Part shown: piece after piece, positions 1 to 6,417 of the stretch
How positions within the stretch are numbered: the first letter of the stretch is position 1
How the letters are laid out: each line of letters begins with the position of its first letter
NCBI GenBank assembly: GCA_040756715.1
Contig: JBFLYE010000192.1
Location: forward strand, 1-6,551
Reading direction: 5' to 3'
Length of the DNA: 6,551 bases
Source: JBFLYE01 sp040756715 [NCBI: bacterium]
GTDB lineage: Bacteria > UBA9089 > UBA9088
Made by a program: the position numbers and the translations under genes
The notes under the pieces: generated by a model
Told to the model about the DNA's origin: nothing
Databases searched by the model: none
What the model saw: the letters and a program-made list of their open reading frames with translations, nothing else

Positions 1-2
1 CA

Positions 3-1154
3 AACCTCGATAGAGCTTATTTTGTGCGGGGGAATGTTTATTATCTTAAAAACCAATTCCTCGATTCTTTCAAATCCTACATAAAGGGAGCCTTCCTTTC
101 CTCTTCATTAGACAACTTTTATTTTTATCTGGGGGAGGCATTTTCTTTAAGATGGTTTCCCTTATATCTATTTACCTATCTTTTTATCTGGCTTGACTCG
201 TTTATTCTCCTTATGATCACCCATTGGATAGGAAATTTCTTAATCAGGGGCTATCCTATGCTTTGTAGATATATCATAAAGAAAAGGTGGATTTTATACC
301 TTTATCTTCCCATAGCCATTCTTTTTTTATTCTCCCTTTTCATTTCCAAGGATGTGATAAAAAATGTTCCTTTAGAGCTTATAAAACCATACCTTTTCTT
401 TCTTCTCCTTTATCTTCCTTCTGGGATTATCTTGGTTCTCCTTTTTTCCCTTATCATTACAGCCTTGATAAAATGGCCTCCCCTTCGCATATACCTCTCC
501 TTTGTCCTGATTAGCCTCTCTATTGATATAGCGATGATTATGCTCATTACCTGCCTATTCCCATTCTTTATTGAGCATCCTATGGTCTATGAGGTAGCAT
601 TAGTGGTTGCTCTGGTATTTAGAAGGCTTGCCTGGAGGCTTTTTCTTTTTATCATCGCCATTTATTGGCTTTTGTATCGCTATCTCATCTCAAAGGGGCT
701 TCGTTATATAAAGGAGGATAACCTTGAAAAGGCTATATCTATATTTAAAAAAGCCCTCCTCTCTATCAGAATCATAAAAGCCATTGAGCCTACCTATTCT
801 TCAATGGCATCAGAGGCACTCTTTGGAATGACCTTAGTCTATTTTAAAAGGAATGAGCCCCTTTTAATCCCCAAAGCCTGGCAATTGATAGAAAGATCTA
901 TAGAGGAGTGGTGGCCTTTAAACCATAAGGCAAACTTTCTCTATCATCTATCATTCAGCCTTTCAGAGATAATGGAAGGAAGAATAGAATCTGCTAAGGA
1001 GTCTTTTTTAAAGATGCTTAAGCTGCCTGAATTTAAAAGGAAAATCCCTTTCATCCATGTGCTTTGGGAAACGATAAATCGGGATGACTTTTTAAAGCTA
1101 AAAAGAGATGAGAGGGGCAAATACCTCTTTTCTCTTTTGGTTGACTTAAAATAA
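3..1154 (+). CDS. Multi-pass membrane protein with flanking TPR-like helices, 5' end outside the window
   Basis: I do not recognise a named family. A GTG at 24 could be read as the start, but the frame stays open to the left edge, there is no Shine-Dalgarno sequence before that GTG, and the residues upstream (NLDRAYF) run smoothly into VRGNVYYLKNQF...SYIKGAF, which reads like a TPR helix pair. The true start is therefore probably outside the window. Counting from the GTG, about five hydrophobic segments lie near residues 45-69, 89-108, 120-147, 156-182 and 190-218. After them comes a soluble, TPR-like helical part (about 222-335); the stretch around KGLRYIKEDNLEKAISIFKKA has the spacing of a TPR motif, and a weaker one lies near 312-332. 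No catalytic motif is visible. Such proteins often act as membrane scaffolds, but the role is unknown. The gene ends 32 bp before a strong hairpin. It converges on the pilin-like gene. Confidence 0.75.
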   Translation, partial: NLDRAYFVRGNVYYLKNQFLDSFKSYIKGAFLSSSLDNFYFYLGEAFSLRWFPLYLFTYLFIWLDSFILLMITHWIGNFLIRGYPMLCRYIIKKRWILYLYLPIAILFLFSLFISKDVIKNVPLELIKPYLFFLLLYLPSGIILVLLFSLIITALIKWPPLRIYLSFVLISLSIDIAMIMLITCLFPFFIEHPMVYEVALVVALVFRRLAWRLFLFIIAIYWLLYRYLISKGLRYIKEDNLEKAISIFKKALLSIRIIKAIEPTYSSMASEALFGMTLVYFKRNEPLLIPKAWQLIERSIEEWWPLNHKANFLYHLSFSLSEIMEGRIESAKESFLKMLKLPEFKRKIPFIHVLWETINRDDFLKLKRDERGKYLFSLLVDLK

Positions 1155-1186
1155 ATTCCCTCGATAGCAGTTTGCCATAAAATAAA

Positions 1187-1210
1187 AGAGGGCGGCAGCT
1201 GCCGCCCTCT
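1187..1210. terminator. Bidirectional intrinsic terminator between convergent genes
   Basis: A perfect 24-bp palindrome (arms AGAGGGCGGCAG and CTGCCGCCCTCT) is by far the most GC-rich stretch nearby. Read on the - strand, it is followed by TTTTATTTTAT, a good U-tract, 20 bp after the stop of the pilin-like gene. Read on the + strand, it is followed by the pyrimidine run CTTTCTCTT, a weaker tail, 32 bp after the stop of the membrane-protein gene. The placement between two convergent stop codons fits a shared terminator that works better for the - strand. Confidence 0.88.
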
Positions 1211-1230
1211 CTTTCTCTTAACCCCCTGGC

Positions 1231-1833
1231 TTATTCACAGCGATACTGGTAATATGGGGTGCCATATGTATCAAGGCAATCACAGTCTATTACCACCTCA
1301 CCCCTTCTATCTCCACACTGGGTTGCTAGATATAACCAGCCTCCATCACATGCCTCCGAACTAGCCCTTCCTGGACACTCAGCATTATTATAGTTTGCGG
1401 CCGTTGCTCTGTTTCCTTTTTGTCCCAGTACTGCGGCTTGTAGCTCGGTGTCAGTAAGAGTGCCATCGCTATTCGCATCCGCACCTGTAACAAATACTAC
1501 TGCTCCATTATCGCTTCCATTTCCACTGTGTACACCCCTGCTTAATAGTGCTACAGGAACATCTAACAGGTCATCATCATTTCTGTCGGGATAGAGGGGA
1601 GCAAGTATCCTGCCGTAAAGATCGTTCACGTCTGTTGGATAGTCCATCTTTCCAAGGTCTCCCTGTGAGCCATTAAATATCCCGGTATAAAGATTCTTAA
1701 GGTTCTTTCCCGTTGTCCTTTCTCTGGCTCGATCAATCAAAAGACCTACCCTAGGAAGGAGCATTGCCAGTAATATCCCAATGATTGCAACCACAATCAT
1801 TAACTCAATCAAGGTAAAACCCTTTCTCTTCAT
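1231..1833 (-). CDS. Type IV pilin-like / pseudopilin (class III signal peptide) with EF-hand-like loop
   Basis: This is a 200-residue prepilin-like protein. The N-terminus MKRKG|FTLIELMIVVAIIG has the basic leader, the Gly5/Phe6 cleavage point of prepilin peptidase and Glu10 (Glu5 of the mature form), followed by a hydrophobic helix to about residue 27. It would sit in the inner membrane and then join a type IV pilus or type II secretion pseudopilus. The globular part has an acidic stretch (about 83-91) and D119-A-N-S-D-G-T-L-T-D-T-E130, which matches a 12-residue EF-hand-like calcium loop. A GGWLY...GEVVID...DTYGTPYYQY tail resembles the end of GspG-like pseudopilins. Six cysteines (153, 162, 173, 184, 186, 199) are all near the C-terminus and could form disulfides outside the cytoplasm. 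Start choice is secure: a consensus ribosome binding site precedes the ATG, and the leader is typical. No other pilus genes are in view, so pilus subunit versus pseudopilin cannot be settled. Promoter and ribosome binding site suggest strong expression. Confidence 0.93.
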   Translation of the reverse strand: MKRKGFTLIELMIVVAIIGILLAMLLPRVGLLIDRARERTTGKNLKNLYTGIFNGSQGDLGKMDYPTDVNDLYGRILAPLYPDRNDDDLLDVPVALLSRGVHSGNGSDNGAVVFVTGADANSDGTLTDTELQAAVLGQKGNRATAANYNNAECPGRASSEACDGGWLYLATQCGDRRGEVVIDCDCLDTYGTPYYQYRCE

Positions 1834-1840
1834 CTTCTCT

Positions 1841-1848
1841 CACCTCCC
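1841..1848 (-). promoter_or_regulatory. Strong ribosome binding site of the pilin-like gene
   Basis: On the - strand GGGAGGTGAG stands 9 nt (counted from GGAGG) before the ATG at 1833. It is an almost complete complement of the 16S rRNA tail. It is the only clear Shine-Dalgarno sequence in front of any of the three complete genes here, which makes the contrast with its neighbours informative. Confidence 0.9.
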
Positions 1849-1868
1849 TTTTTTAAAATTTATTCCCT

Positions 1869-1887
1869 TCAATACTTTAAGTATTGA
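1869..1887. promoter_or_regulatory. 19-bp perfect palindrome, candidate operator or leader hairpin of the pilin-like gene
   Basis: TCAATACTTTAAGTATTGA has 9-bp arms with a single central base. It lies roughly at +5 to +23 of the predicted transcript and ahead of the ribosome binding site. The position suits a repressor site blocking promoter clearance, or a small stem in the mRNA leader. The symmetry is seen directly; the regulatory role is inferred. Confidence 0.45.
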
Positions 1888-1898
1888 TTTCTATATTA

Positions 1899-1927
1899 AA
1901 TATACTATAAAAATTAAATTTTGTCAA
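1899..1927 (-). promoter_or_regulatory. Sigma-70-type promoter of the pilin-like gene
   Basis: On the - strand TTGACA (1927-1922) is followed after exactly 17 bp by TATATT (1904-1899). The -35 box is a perfect consensus and the -10 box matches 5 of 6 positions. The transcript would start near 1892, giving a leader of about 59 nt that carries the 19-bp palindrome and the strong ribosome binding site. The pilin-like gene can thus be transcribed independently of the large gene upstream on the same strand. Confidence 0.75.
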
Positions 1928-1940
1928 GTTTTTTTAAAGC

Positions 1941-4886
1941 TTATTTAAAATACAATAGCCGATTAACCCTTTGCCATAAAACCCCATCCCCCTTTTTCAA
2001 AATAGGCTTCCCATTGCTTCCTTTAATTGCCTGCTCAAGAAGGACTTCTACCCTTTCCTTTTCAACCCTTTCTGAGAGCAAAAGGAGGGCAAGCTGAAGG
2101 CTACACCAATTCTTTTCATAAACATCTTTACCCCTCTTAATTCCTTGCTCAAGTAAGGATTTCAGTCCATCTATGGGATAGGGAACCACCCAGTTTCTAT
2201 ATTTTAATCTCGCAATTAAAACCCCTGCCTTTTTGCGAAAGGAGGCCCCCTCAAGCCCTATTTTTGACCATTCACCCTCTTTTTCTGGCATTTGCCTGAT
2301 AAAGGGAATCAACTCCACTCCCATTTCTTCCCTTTCTAGCCTGGAAAGGGGATACTTAGCCGGATTGCTTAAATGGGCCTTTAGCCTTAAAGCAGAAGCA
2401 ACCGGCAAAACAGATCCCGAAACCTTATCCCTTACAGAGAGCAAAAGGGAGTTAAACCTTTCTTGAGAAAAGGGAAAATCCTGCCAATTCTTATACCTCA
2501 TCGCGATAAGATATTCGGGAAAGTAGCTGGATGTCTCCTGGTTTAATAAAAGAGCTGCTGGCACAGACTCTTCTTGAAAAAAGCTTTTACCGGCAATGTA
2601 ATGAAGGGAGGGACGATCCATTGTCTGAAGAGGAAAGCGAGAAAAGTAATCAAAGAGATAGGAAGGAGTCCAGATCTCCCTGATTAAAATCTCATCTATG
2701 GAATTAAAATTTATCTCTTCTAATGAAGCCTTTACCTTTTTATTTTGGTTTAGGGTTTCACCCGCCCTTTCTATATCCTTAAGGGAAAAGGGTTTGTTGG
2801 AAGCAAGGATGAGAAGGTCTCCCGCATTGGCAATAAATACATGCGAGCACTTAAATTCCTCCTGAAGGGTGTTGATCATCATTCCCACCATAGAAGGGCT
2901 AGCCGAATAGATTTGAACCCACTGCAGCAATATCCCTTTCTCGCTCAGGTGTTGCTTTACTAGACGGTAAAATTCCTTGGTAAAGAGGAGATCTACTCCG
3001 GTTACCCAGGGATTGCTCGGCTCTGAGATTACAATATCCCACTTTTCTTGGCTTCTTCCTAGAATGCGAAATGCATCGCCAATATGGATCTTAACCCTTG
3101 GATTTTTATGGAGATTATAGGTGGACTGGTAAAAATATGGTAGGGCTTTTACTACGGTTGGCGAGATCTCAGCCAGATCAATTCTTTCAATATCTGGGTA
3201 AAGTGACATCTCTCCTGCGGTAACCCCTGTACCCAAACCAATCACCATAACCTTTTTTCTTTTTTCGGAAAGAAGGGCGGGAAGATGGGCAGAAAGCTTA
3301 AGGGTGTAGATGTCTTCTGTGGTGGAAGAATCTGACTTGCCATTAACGATAATGGCTAAGGATTTTTTACTTTTAGTTGAGGCTTTTAGGCTTTCAATTA
3401 CTGAGACAGTGCAGCTTGGCCCATCCTTATAAAATCTTAAGGCTTGTCCCTGGTGAAATCTTTTGAAAAAATTAGAAGGGCCACTTAGTGAATAGGGAAG
3501 TCGCCTCATCTCGCGAAATGTCCCGATCATAAAGTTCTCTATACGGTAGAAAGGGGTATAGAGAATAGAGAAAAAAACTAGAATTGCCAAAGCTAGAGCA
3601 GGTAGATAATAGTTTCTCCCTAAGTGCCAACCAGAGAGAAGGGTAGAACAGGCAGAGAGAAAAATAGCGACTAAGAAAATGCCTGGGTTATTTAAAAAAT
3701 AGTAGAAAACAATACCACCGGCTAAGCTTCCCATAAGATTTCCTATTGTATTATAGGAAAAAAGGAATCCCGAGTGCCTGCCTACATTTTTAAGGTCTTC
3801 TTTTAACTCGTGAAAGGCAATGGGAAGGGTAGCACCCATAAGTGATACTGGCAGGATTAAGACTAGGGTCATCGCTAAAAATACATAGGTGTAATAACCA
3901 AAAAAGCCTACCATATTTGGTTGAAATGCTATACGGATCACATGTGCCCAGTAAGGCCAGGTGTCAAGGGAAAGGTAAACCAAGGGTAGTAATAATGTAA
4001 TGGCTAGTTGATTGGCAAACAATAAATATCTGGGCAGGGTTTTTAATCTTTCAACCAGAAAGCTCCCGCAAGCGATGGAAAGGATAAAAACGGCTACGAT
4101 CATGCAAAAAGAATAGGAGGAGCTGCCTAAGGAAAGATTGGTAATCCTTATCAGCACATTCTCTAAGACCATAACATAGAAACCACTTAAGAAGGCTATC
4201 CCATAGAGGATATAGGGTGGATATCTCAATTGGGTTAAGCCCTTTATCCTAACACTCTCAGAACTTAAAGGGGATTCCTGCGATTTTCCTTTTATCATAC
4301 CAAGCAGATAGAAGAATATGGATGCTCCTAGATTCCCCAGGGCAGTGATCGCCATAGTAAGTGGCAGGCCAAGGCTGGGAATCAGATAAAACCCAGCCAG
4401 CAATGTACCCAAAAATGCTCCGGCTGTATTTATCGCATAAATCCTGGCATGAACACGGGTGGATTCGACAAGATTCCTTGATATGGCACGGGTTAGAAAT
4501 GGAATAGTGCCCCCCATACACATCGTGGGCAGAGCCATAAGGAGTGCCGAAGAGAAAAGCCCCTGGAAAATTATCAAAAAAGGAGGCGAAAAACTCCAAT
4601 TTCGGGTAAAAGATTCAACTTTGCTAAAGATATTGGGAAAGTAAGAGCACCACAAGGCAATGGCTACTTCCAGCAAGGCATATCCCTTAAAATGGTTCTT
4701 GACCAGGGTGGTCAATTTGCCGCACAAATAGTAACCCAGGGATAATCCACCCAGGAAGATCGCCAGGATGATTGCCACAGCGGCTGTGTCGTTGCCCAGC
4801 AACCTGCTTAAGTATTTCTGCCAGGTTACTTCATAAACAAGCCCGGTTGCCCCGGTTAAAAACACAAAAAAATAGATAAACATCAT
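1941..4886 (-). CDS. Membrane-fused spermidine-synthase-like protein (multi-TM + SpeE-like fold + helical tail)
   Basis: 981 residues in three parts. Residues 1-446 hold about 13 membrane segments; the start (FLTGATGLVYEVTWQKYL, then LAIFLGGLSLGYYL) is the hallmark of fused transporter/SpeE-like proteins. Residues about 480-700 form a SAM-binding Rossmann fold: VIGLGTG (548-554), acidic E573 after strand 2, GDA (603-605), then SEPSNPW (621-627) and LFTKEFY. The tail from about 700 is helical and unassigned. Typical spermidine synthases are near 300 residues and soluble. Here the catalytic Asp of the usual DSTDP motif is Glu622, DP is NP, the GGGDGG loop reads GLGTGV, and the Tyr-His-Glu substrate motif aligns to T528-L-K. 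Aminopropyl transfer is therefore doubtful; a membrane-linked SAM- or nucleotide-binding role is possible, but function and substrate are unknown. A TAG codon directly precedes the tandem ATG ATG, so the N-terminus is fixed to 4886 or 4883. No speD or other polyamine gene is present. Confidence 0.9.
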   Translation of the reverse strand: MMFIYFFVFLTGATGLVYEVTWQKYLSRLLGNDTAAVAIILAIFLGGLSLGYYLCGKLTTLVKNHFKGYALLEVAIALWCSYFPNIFSKVESFTRNWSFSPPFLIIFQGLFSSALLMALPTMCMGGTIPFLTRAISRNLVESTRVHARIYAINTAGAFLGTLLAGFYLIPSLGLPLTMAITALGNLGASIFFYLLGMIKGKSQESPLSSESVRIKGLTQLRYPPYILYGIAFLSGFYVMVLENVLIRITNLSLGSSSYSFCMIVAVFILSIACGSFLVERLKTLPRYLLFANQLAITLLLPLVYLSLDTWPYWAHVIRIAFQPNMVGFFGYYTYVFLAMTLVLILPVSLMGATLPIAFHELKEDLKNVGRHSGFLFSYNTIGNLMGSLAGGIVFYYFLNNPGIFLVAIFLSACSTLLSGWHLGRNYYLPALALAILVFFSILYTPFYRIENFMIGTFREMRRLPYSLSGPSNFFKRFHQGQALRFYKDGPSCTVSVIESLKASTKSKKSLAIIVNGKSDSSTTEDIYTLKLSAHLPALLSEKRKKVMVIGLGTGVTAGEMSLYPDIERIDLAEISPTVVKALPYFYQSTYNLHKNPRVKIHIGDAFRILGRSQEKWDIVISEPSNPWVTGVDLLFTKEFYRLVKQHLSEKGILLQWVQIYSASPSMVGMMINTLQEEFKCSHVFIANAGDLLILASNKPFSLKDIERAGETLNQNKKVKASLEEINFNSIDEILIREIWTPSYLFDYFSRFPLQTMDRPSLHYIAGKSFFQEESVPAALLLNQETSSYFPEYLIAMRYKNWQDFPFSQERFNSLLLSVRDKVSGSVLPVASALRLKAHLSNPAKYPLSRLEREEMGVELIPFIRQMPEKEGEWSKIGLEGASFRKKAGVLIARLKYRNWVVPYPIDGLKSLLEQGIKRGKDVYEKNWCSLQLALLLLSERVEKERVEVLLEQAIKGSNGKPILKKGDGVLWQRVNRLLYFK

Positions 4887-4889
4887 CTA

Positions 4890-4918
4890 ATTATACCACA
4901 ACAATCAATTATAGGCAA
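4890..4918 (-). promoter_or_regulatory. Extended -10 promoter giving a probable leaderless mRNA
   Basis: On the - strand TTGCCT (4918-4913), a 17-bp spacer and TGGTATAAT (TATAAT at 4895-4890) form a good sigma-70 promoter with an extended -10 element. Counting 7 nt from the last T of the -10 box puts +1 at 4883, the A of the second ATG of the large membrane gene. There is no Shine-Dalgarno sequence, and none would fit. Confidence 0.65.
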
Positions 4919-4926
4919 CGATTGTT
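4900..4926. promoter_or_regulatory. Inverted repeat around the -35 box of the large membrane gene
   Basis: AACAATC (4900-4906) and GATTGTT (4920-4926) are perfect 7-bp arms with a 13-bp spacer, centres 20 bp apart, bracketing the predicted -35 box at 4913-4918. This spacing of two helical turns suits a dimeric regulator. The role is inferred from position. Confidence 0.35.
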
Positions 4927-4992
4927 TTCGATTTATACTACCATCTTCCCTCTGTATTGATAAAGTTAACCTTCTTCATTCTAAACACAGAC

Positions 4993-5036
4993 AAAAAATC
5001 AATTGCTTTTGTATAGCTTCTCACAATTGACTTTTT
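4993..5036. promoter_or_regulatory. Inverted repeat overlapping the predicted hslU -35 box
   Basis: Arms 4993-5005 (A-run then TCAATTG) and 5024-5036 (CAATTGA, C, T-run) pair at 12 of 13 positions, with an 18-nt spacer. The right arm covers the TTGACT -35 box of the candidate hslU promoter. The stem is almost free of G and C, so a terminator is unlikely; an operator is more plausible. Confidence 0.3.
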
Positions 5037-5055
5037 CCCCATCTTTTTGTAAGAT
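5027..5055 (+). promoter_or_regulatory. Candidate hslU promoter
   Basis: TTGACT (5027-5032), a 17-bp spacer and TAAGAT (5050-5055) match sigma-70 boxes at 5 of 6 and 4 of 6 positions. The transcript would begin near 5062 with a 45-nt leader that holds no Shine-Dalgarno sequence. No sigma-32-type heat-shock promoter (CTTGAA with CCCCAT-T) in proper spacing is evident, although CCCCAT occurs in the spacer at 5037-5042. Confidence 0.5.
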
Positions 5056-5094
5056 TTTAACTTTAGAAATTTCTTCAATAACGCTTTTGAATTT

Positions 5095-5100
5095 TATAAA
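5095..5100 (+). promoter_or_regulatory. -10-like box placing +1 on the hslU start codon
   Basis: TATAAA stands so that +1 would be 5107, the A of the hslU ATG, giving a leaderless message as for the divergent gene. The matching -35 region (TCTTCA, 5072-5077) is poor, and TATAAA is common in A+T-rich DNA, so this is a weak alternative to the promoter at 5027-5055. Confidence 0.25.
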
Positions 5101-5106
5101 ACGCTA

Positions 5107-6417
5107 ATGAAGCTTACGCCATCTGAGATTGTCGCTGAGCTAGATAAATATATCATCGGACAAAAAGAGGCAAAGAAGGCTGTAGCTATTGCTATGCGCA
5201 ATAGATACAGAAGGATAAGACTTCCCGATGAGCTAAAGGATGAGGTTTGTCCAAAGAATATCATTATGATTGGACCAACCGGGGTTGGAAAAACAGAAAT
5301 CTCAAGAAGGGTTTCCCAGCTTGCTGACCTTCCCTTCTTAAAGGTTGAGGCAACAAAATTCACTGAGGTAGGATATGTGGGTAGGGATGTAGAATCTATG
5401 GTAAGAGACCTTGTGAATATCACAGTAAATATGATAAAGGCAAGGGAATATGAGAAGGTAAAGGATAAGGCAGCCTCCTTTGTTGAAGAAAGGCTTGTCT
5501 CCCTCCTCCTTCCCGCAGGAAAACAAGAGCCAAGGGAGGAGACAAGGGAAAAGATAAGGAGAATGCTTAAAAGTGGGGAAATGGAGAAAAGGCTTATTGA
5601 GATTGAGGCAAAGGAAACACCTCCCATGGTTGAGGTATTTGCTATGCCAGGGATGGAAAGCATCTTTGACTCTGGTCTCTTTGAAAGCCTCTCTAATATC
5701 CTTCCCGGAAAGAGAAAGAGAAAAAAAATATCTGTGGAGGAGGCGAGGAATATCCTTTTGCTTGAAGAAACAGAAAAGCTTATTGACCATGATAAGGTTG
5801 TTAAAGAGGCGATAAAAAAGGTTGAGGAAGAGGGTATAATATTTCTTGATGAGCTTGATAAAATTTGTGGCAATAGTAAGGGAAGCTATGGGCCAGATAT
5901 TTCAAGGGAGGGTGTTCAGAGGGATTTGCTTCCTATTGTTGAAGGCTCAACGGTGATGACAAGGTATGGCCCTGTAAAGACAAATCACATTCTATTTATT
6001 GCCGCAGGCACATTTGCTGCCTCCAAACCATCTGACCTGATTCCTGAGCTTCAAGGAAGATTTCCCATAAGGGTTGAGCTTTCATCATTAAAAAAGGAGG
6101 ATTTTAAGCTTATCCTGGTCAGCCCAAAGAATGCCTTGATAAAACAATATAAAGCCCTCCTTAAAACAGAAGGAATTGAGCTTGTTTTTCCAGAGGAGGC
6201 AATAGATGAAGTGGCAGGGATTGCCGCCTTGGTTAATGAAAGGACAGAGGACATAGGAGCAAGGAGGTTATATACCATTATGGAAAAGCTCCTTGAGGAC
6301 ATCTCATTTCAGGCACCAAATATTGCTGAGAAGAAGGTTATAATAGACCCTCCCTATATCAGGAAGAAATTGGAAAAGATTATAGAAGATAAAGATTTGA
6401 GTCAATATATCTTATAA
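5107..6417 (+). CDS. hslU: HslU, ATPase/unfoldase subunit of the HslUV (ClpYQ) protease
   Basis: 436 residues, near the usual 440-460, and complete. HslU is a cytoplasmic hexameric AAA+ ring that unfolds proteins and feeds them to the HslV peptidase. Visible elements in order: N-terminal [18 protein letters not shown], Walker A GPTGVGKT (56-63), pore loop GYVG (89-92), a charged insertion (I) domain about 108-240, Walker [10 protein letters not shown] (244-252), [15 protein letters not shown] (262-276), sensor-1 region around 296-303, [15 protein letters not shown] with likely Arg finger R318, sensor-2 IGARRL (R386), and the C-terminal LSQYIL that normally docks in HslV. All key residues are intact, so the protein should be active and able to bind HslV. 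No start codon lies between an upstream in-frame stop at 5050 and the ATG at 5107, and the N-terminus matches the family, yet there is no Shine-Dalgarno sequence. hslV, usually directly upstream, is absent here; a divergent gene takes its place. Confidence 0.97.
   Translation: MKLTPSEIVAELDKYIIGQKEAKKAVAIAMRNRYRRIRLPDELKDEVCPKNIIMIGPTGVGKTEISRRVSQLADLPFLKVEATKFTEVGYVGRDVESMVRDLVNITVNMIKAREYEKVKDKAASFVEERLVSLLLPAGKQEPREETREKIRRMLKSGEMEKRLIEIEAKETPPMVEVFAMPGMESIFDSGLFESLSNILPGKRKRKKISVEEARNILLLEETEKLIDHDKVVKEAIKKVEEEGIIFLDELDKICGNSKGSYGPDISREGVQRDLLPIVEGSTVMTRYGPVKTNHILFIAAGTFAASKPSDLIPELQGRFPIRVELSSLKKEDFKLILVSPKNALIKQYKALLKTEGIELVFPEEAIDEVAGIAALVNERTEDIGARRLYTIMEKLLEDISFQAPNIAEKKVIIDPPYIRKKLEKIIEDKDLSQYIL

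Noticed and set aside
24-26. GTG as the true start of the left-hand membrane protein gene
   Set aside because: No Shine-Dalgarno sequence, the frame is open to the window edge, and the upstream codons continue a TPR-like pattern.
287-514. 75-codon open frame inside the left-hand gene
   Set aside because: It overlaps the better-supported membrane frame and has no motif of its own.
1928-1950. Possible terminator after the large membrane gene
   Set aside because: Only A/T pairing around AAGCTT is available; there is no GC-rich stem, so termination here is not supported.
1171-1981. TTTGCCATAAAA repeated at 1171-1182 and 1970-1981
   Set aside because: One copy is intergenic and the other is inside coding sequence; there is no shared context, so coincidence is likely.
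4258-4644. Open frames of 113 (-) and 61 (+) codons inside the large membrane gene
   Set aside because: Both overlap the conserved membrane domain in other frames, with no ribosome binding site and no recognisable protein.
5094-5873. 259-codon open frame on the - strand opposite hslU
   Set aside because: It is rich in Ser, Leu and Phe with no motif, lies fully antisense to the conserved hslU, and looks like a by-product of hslU codon use.
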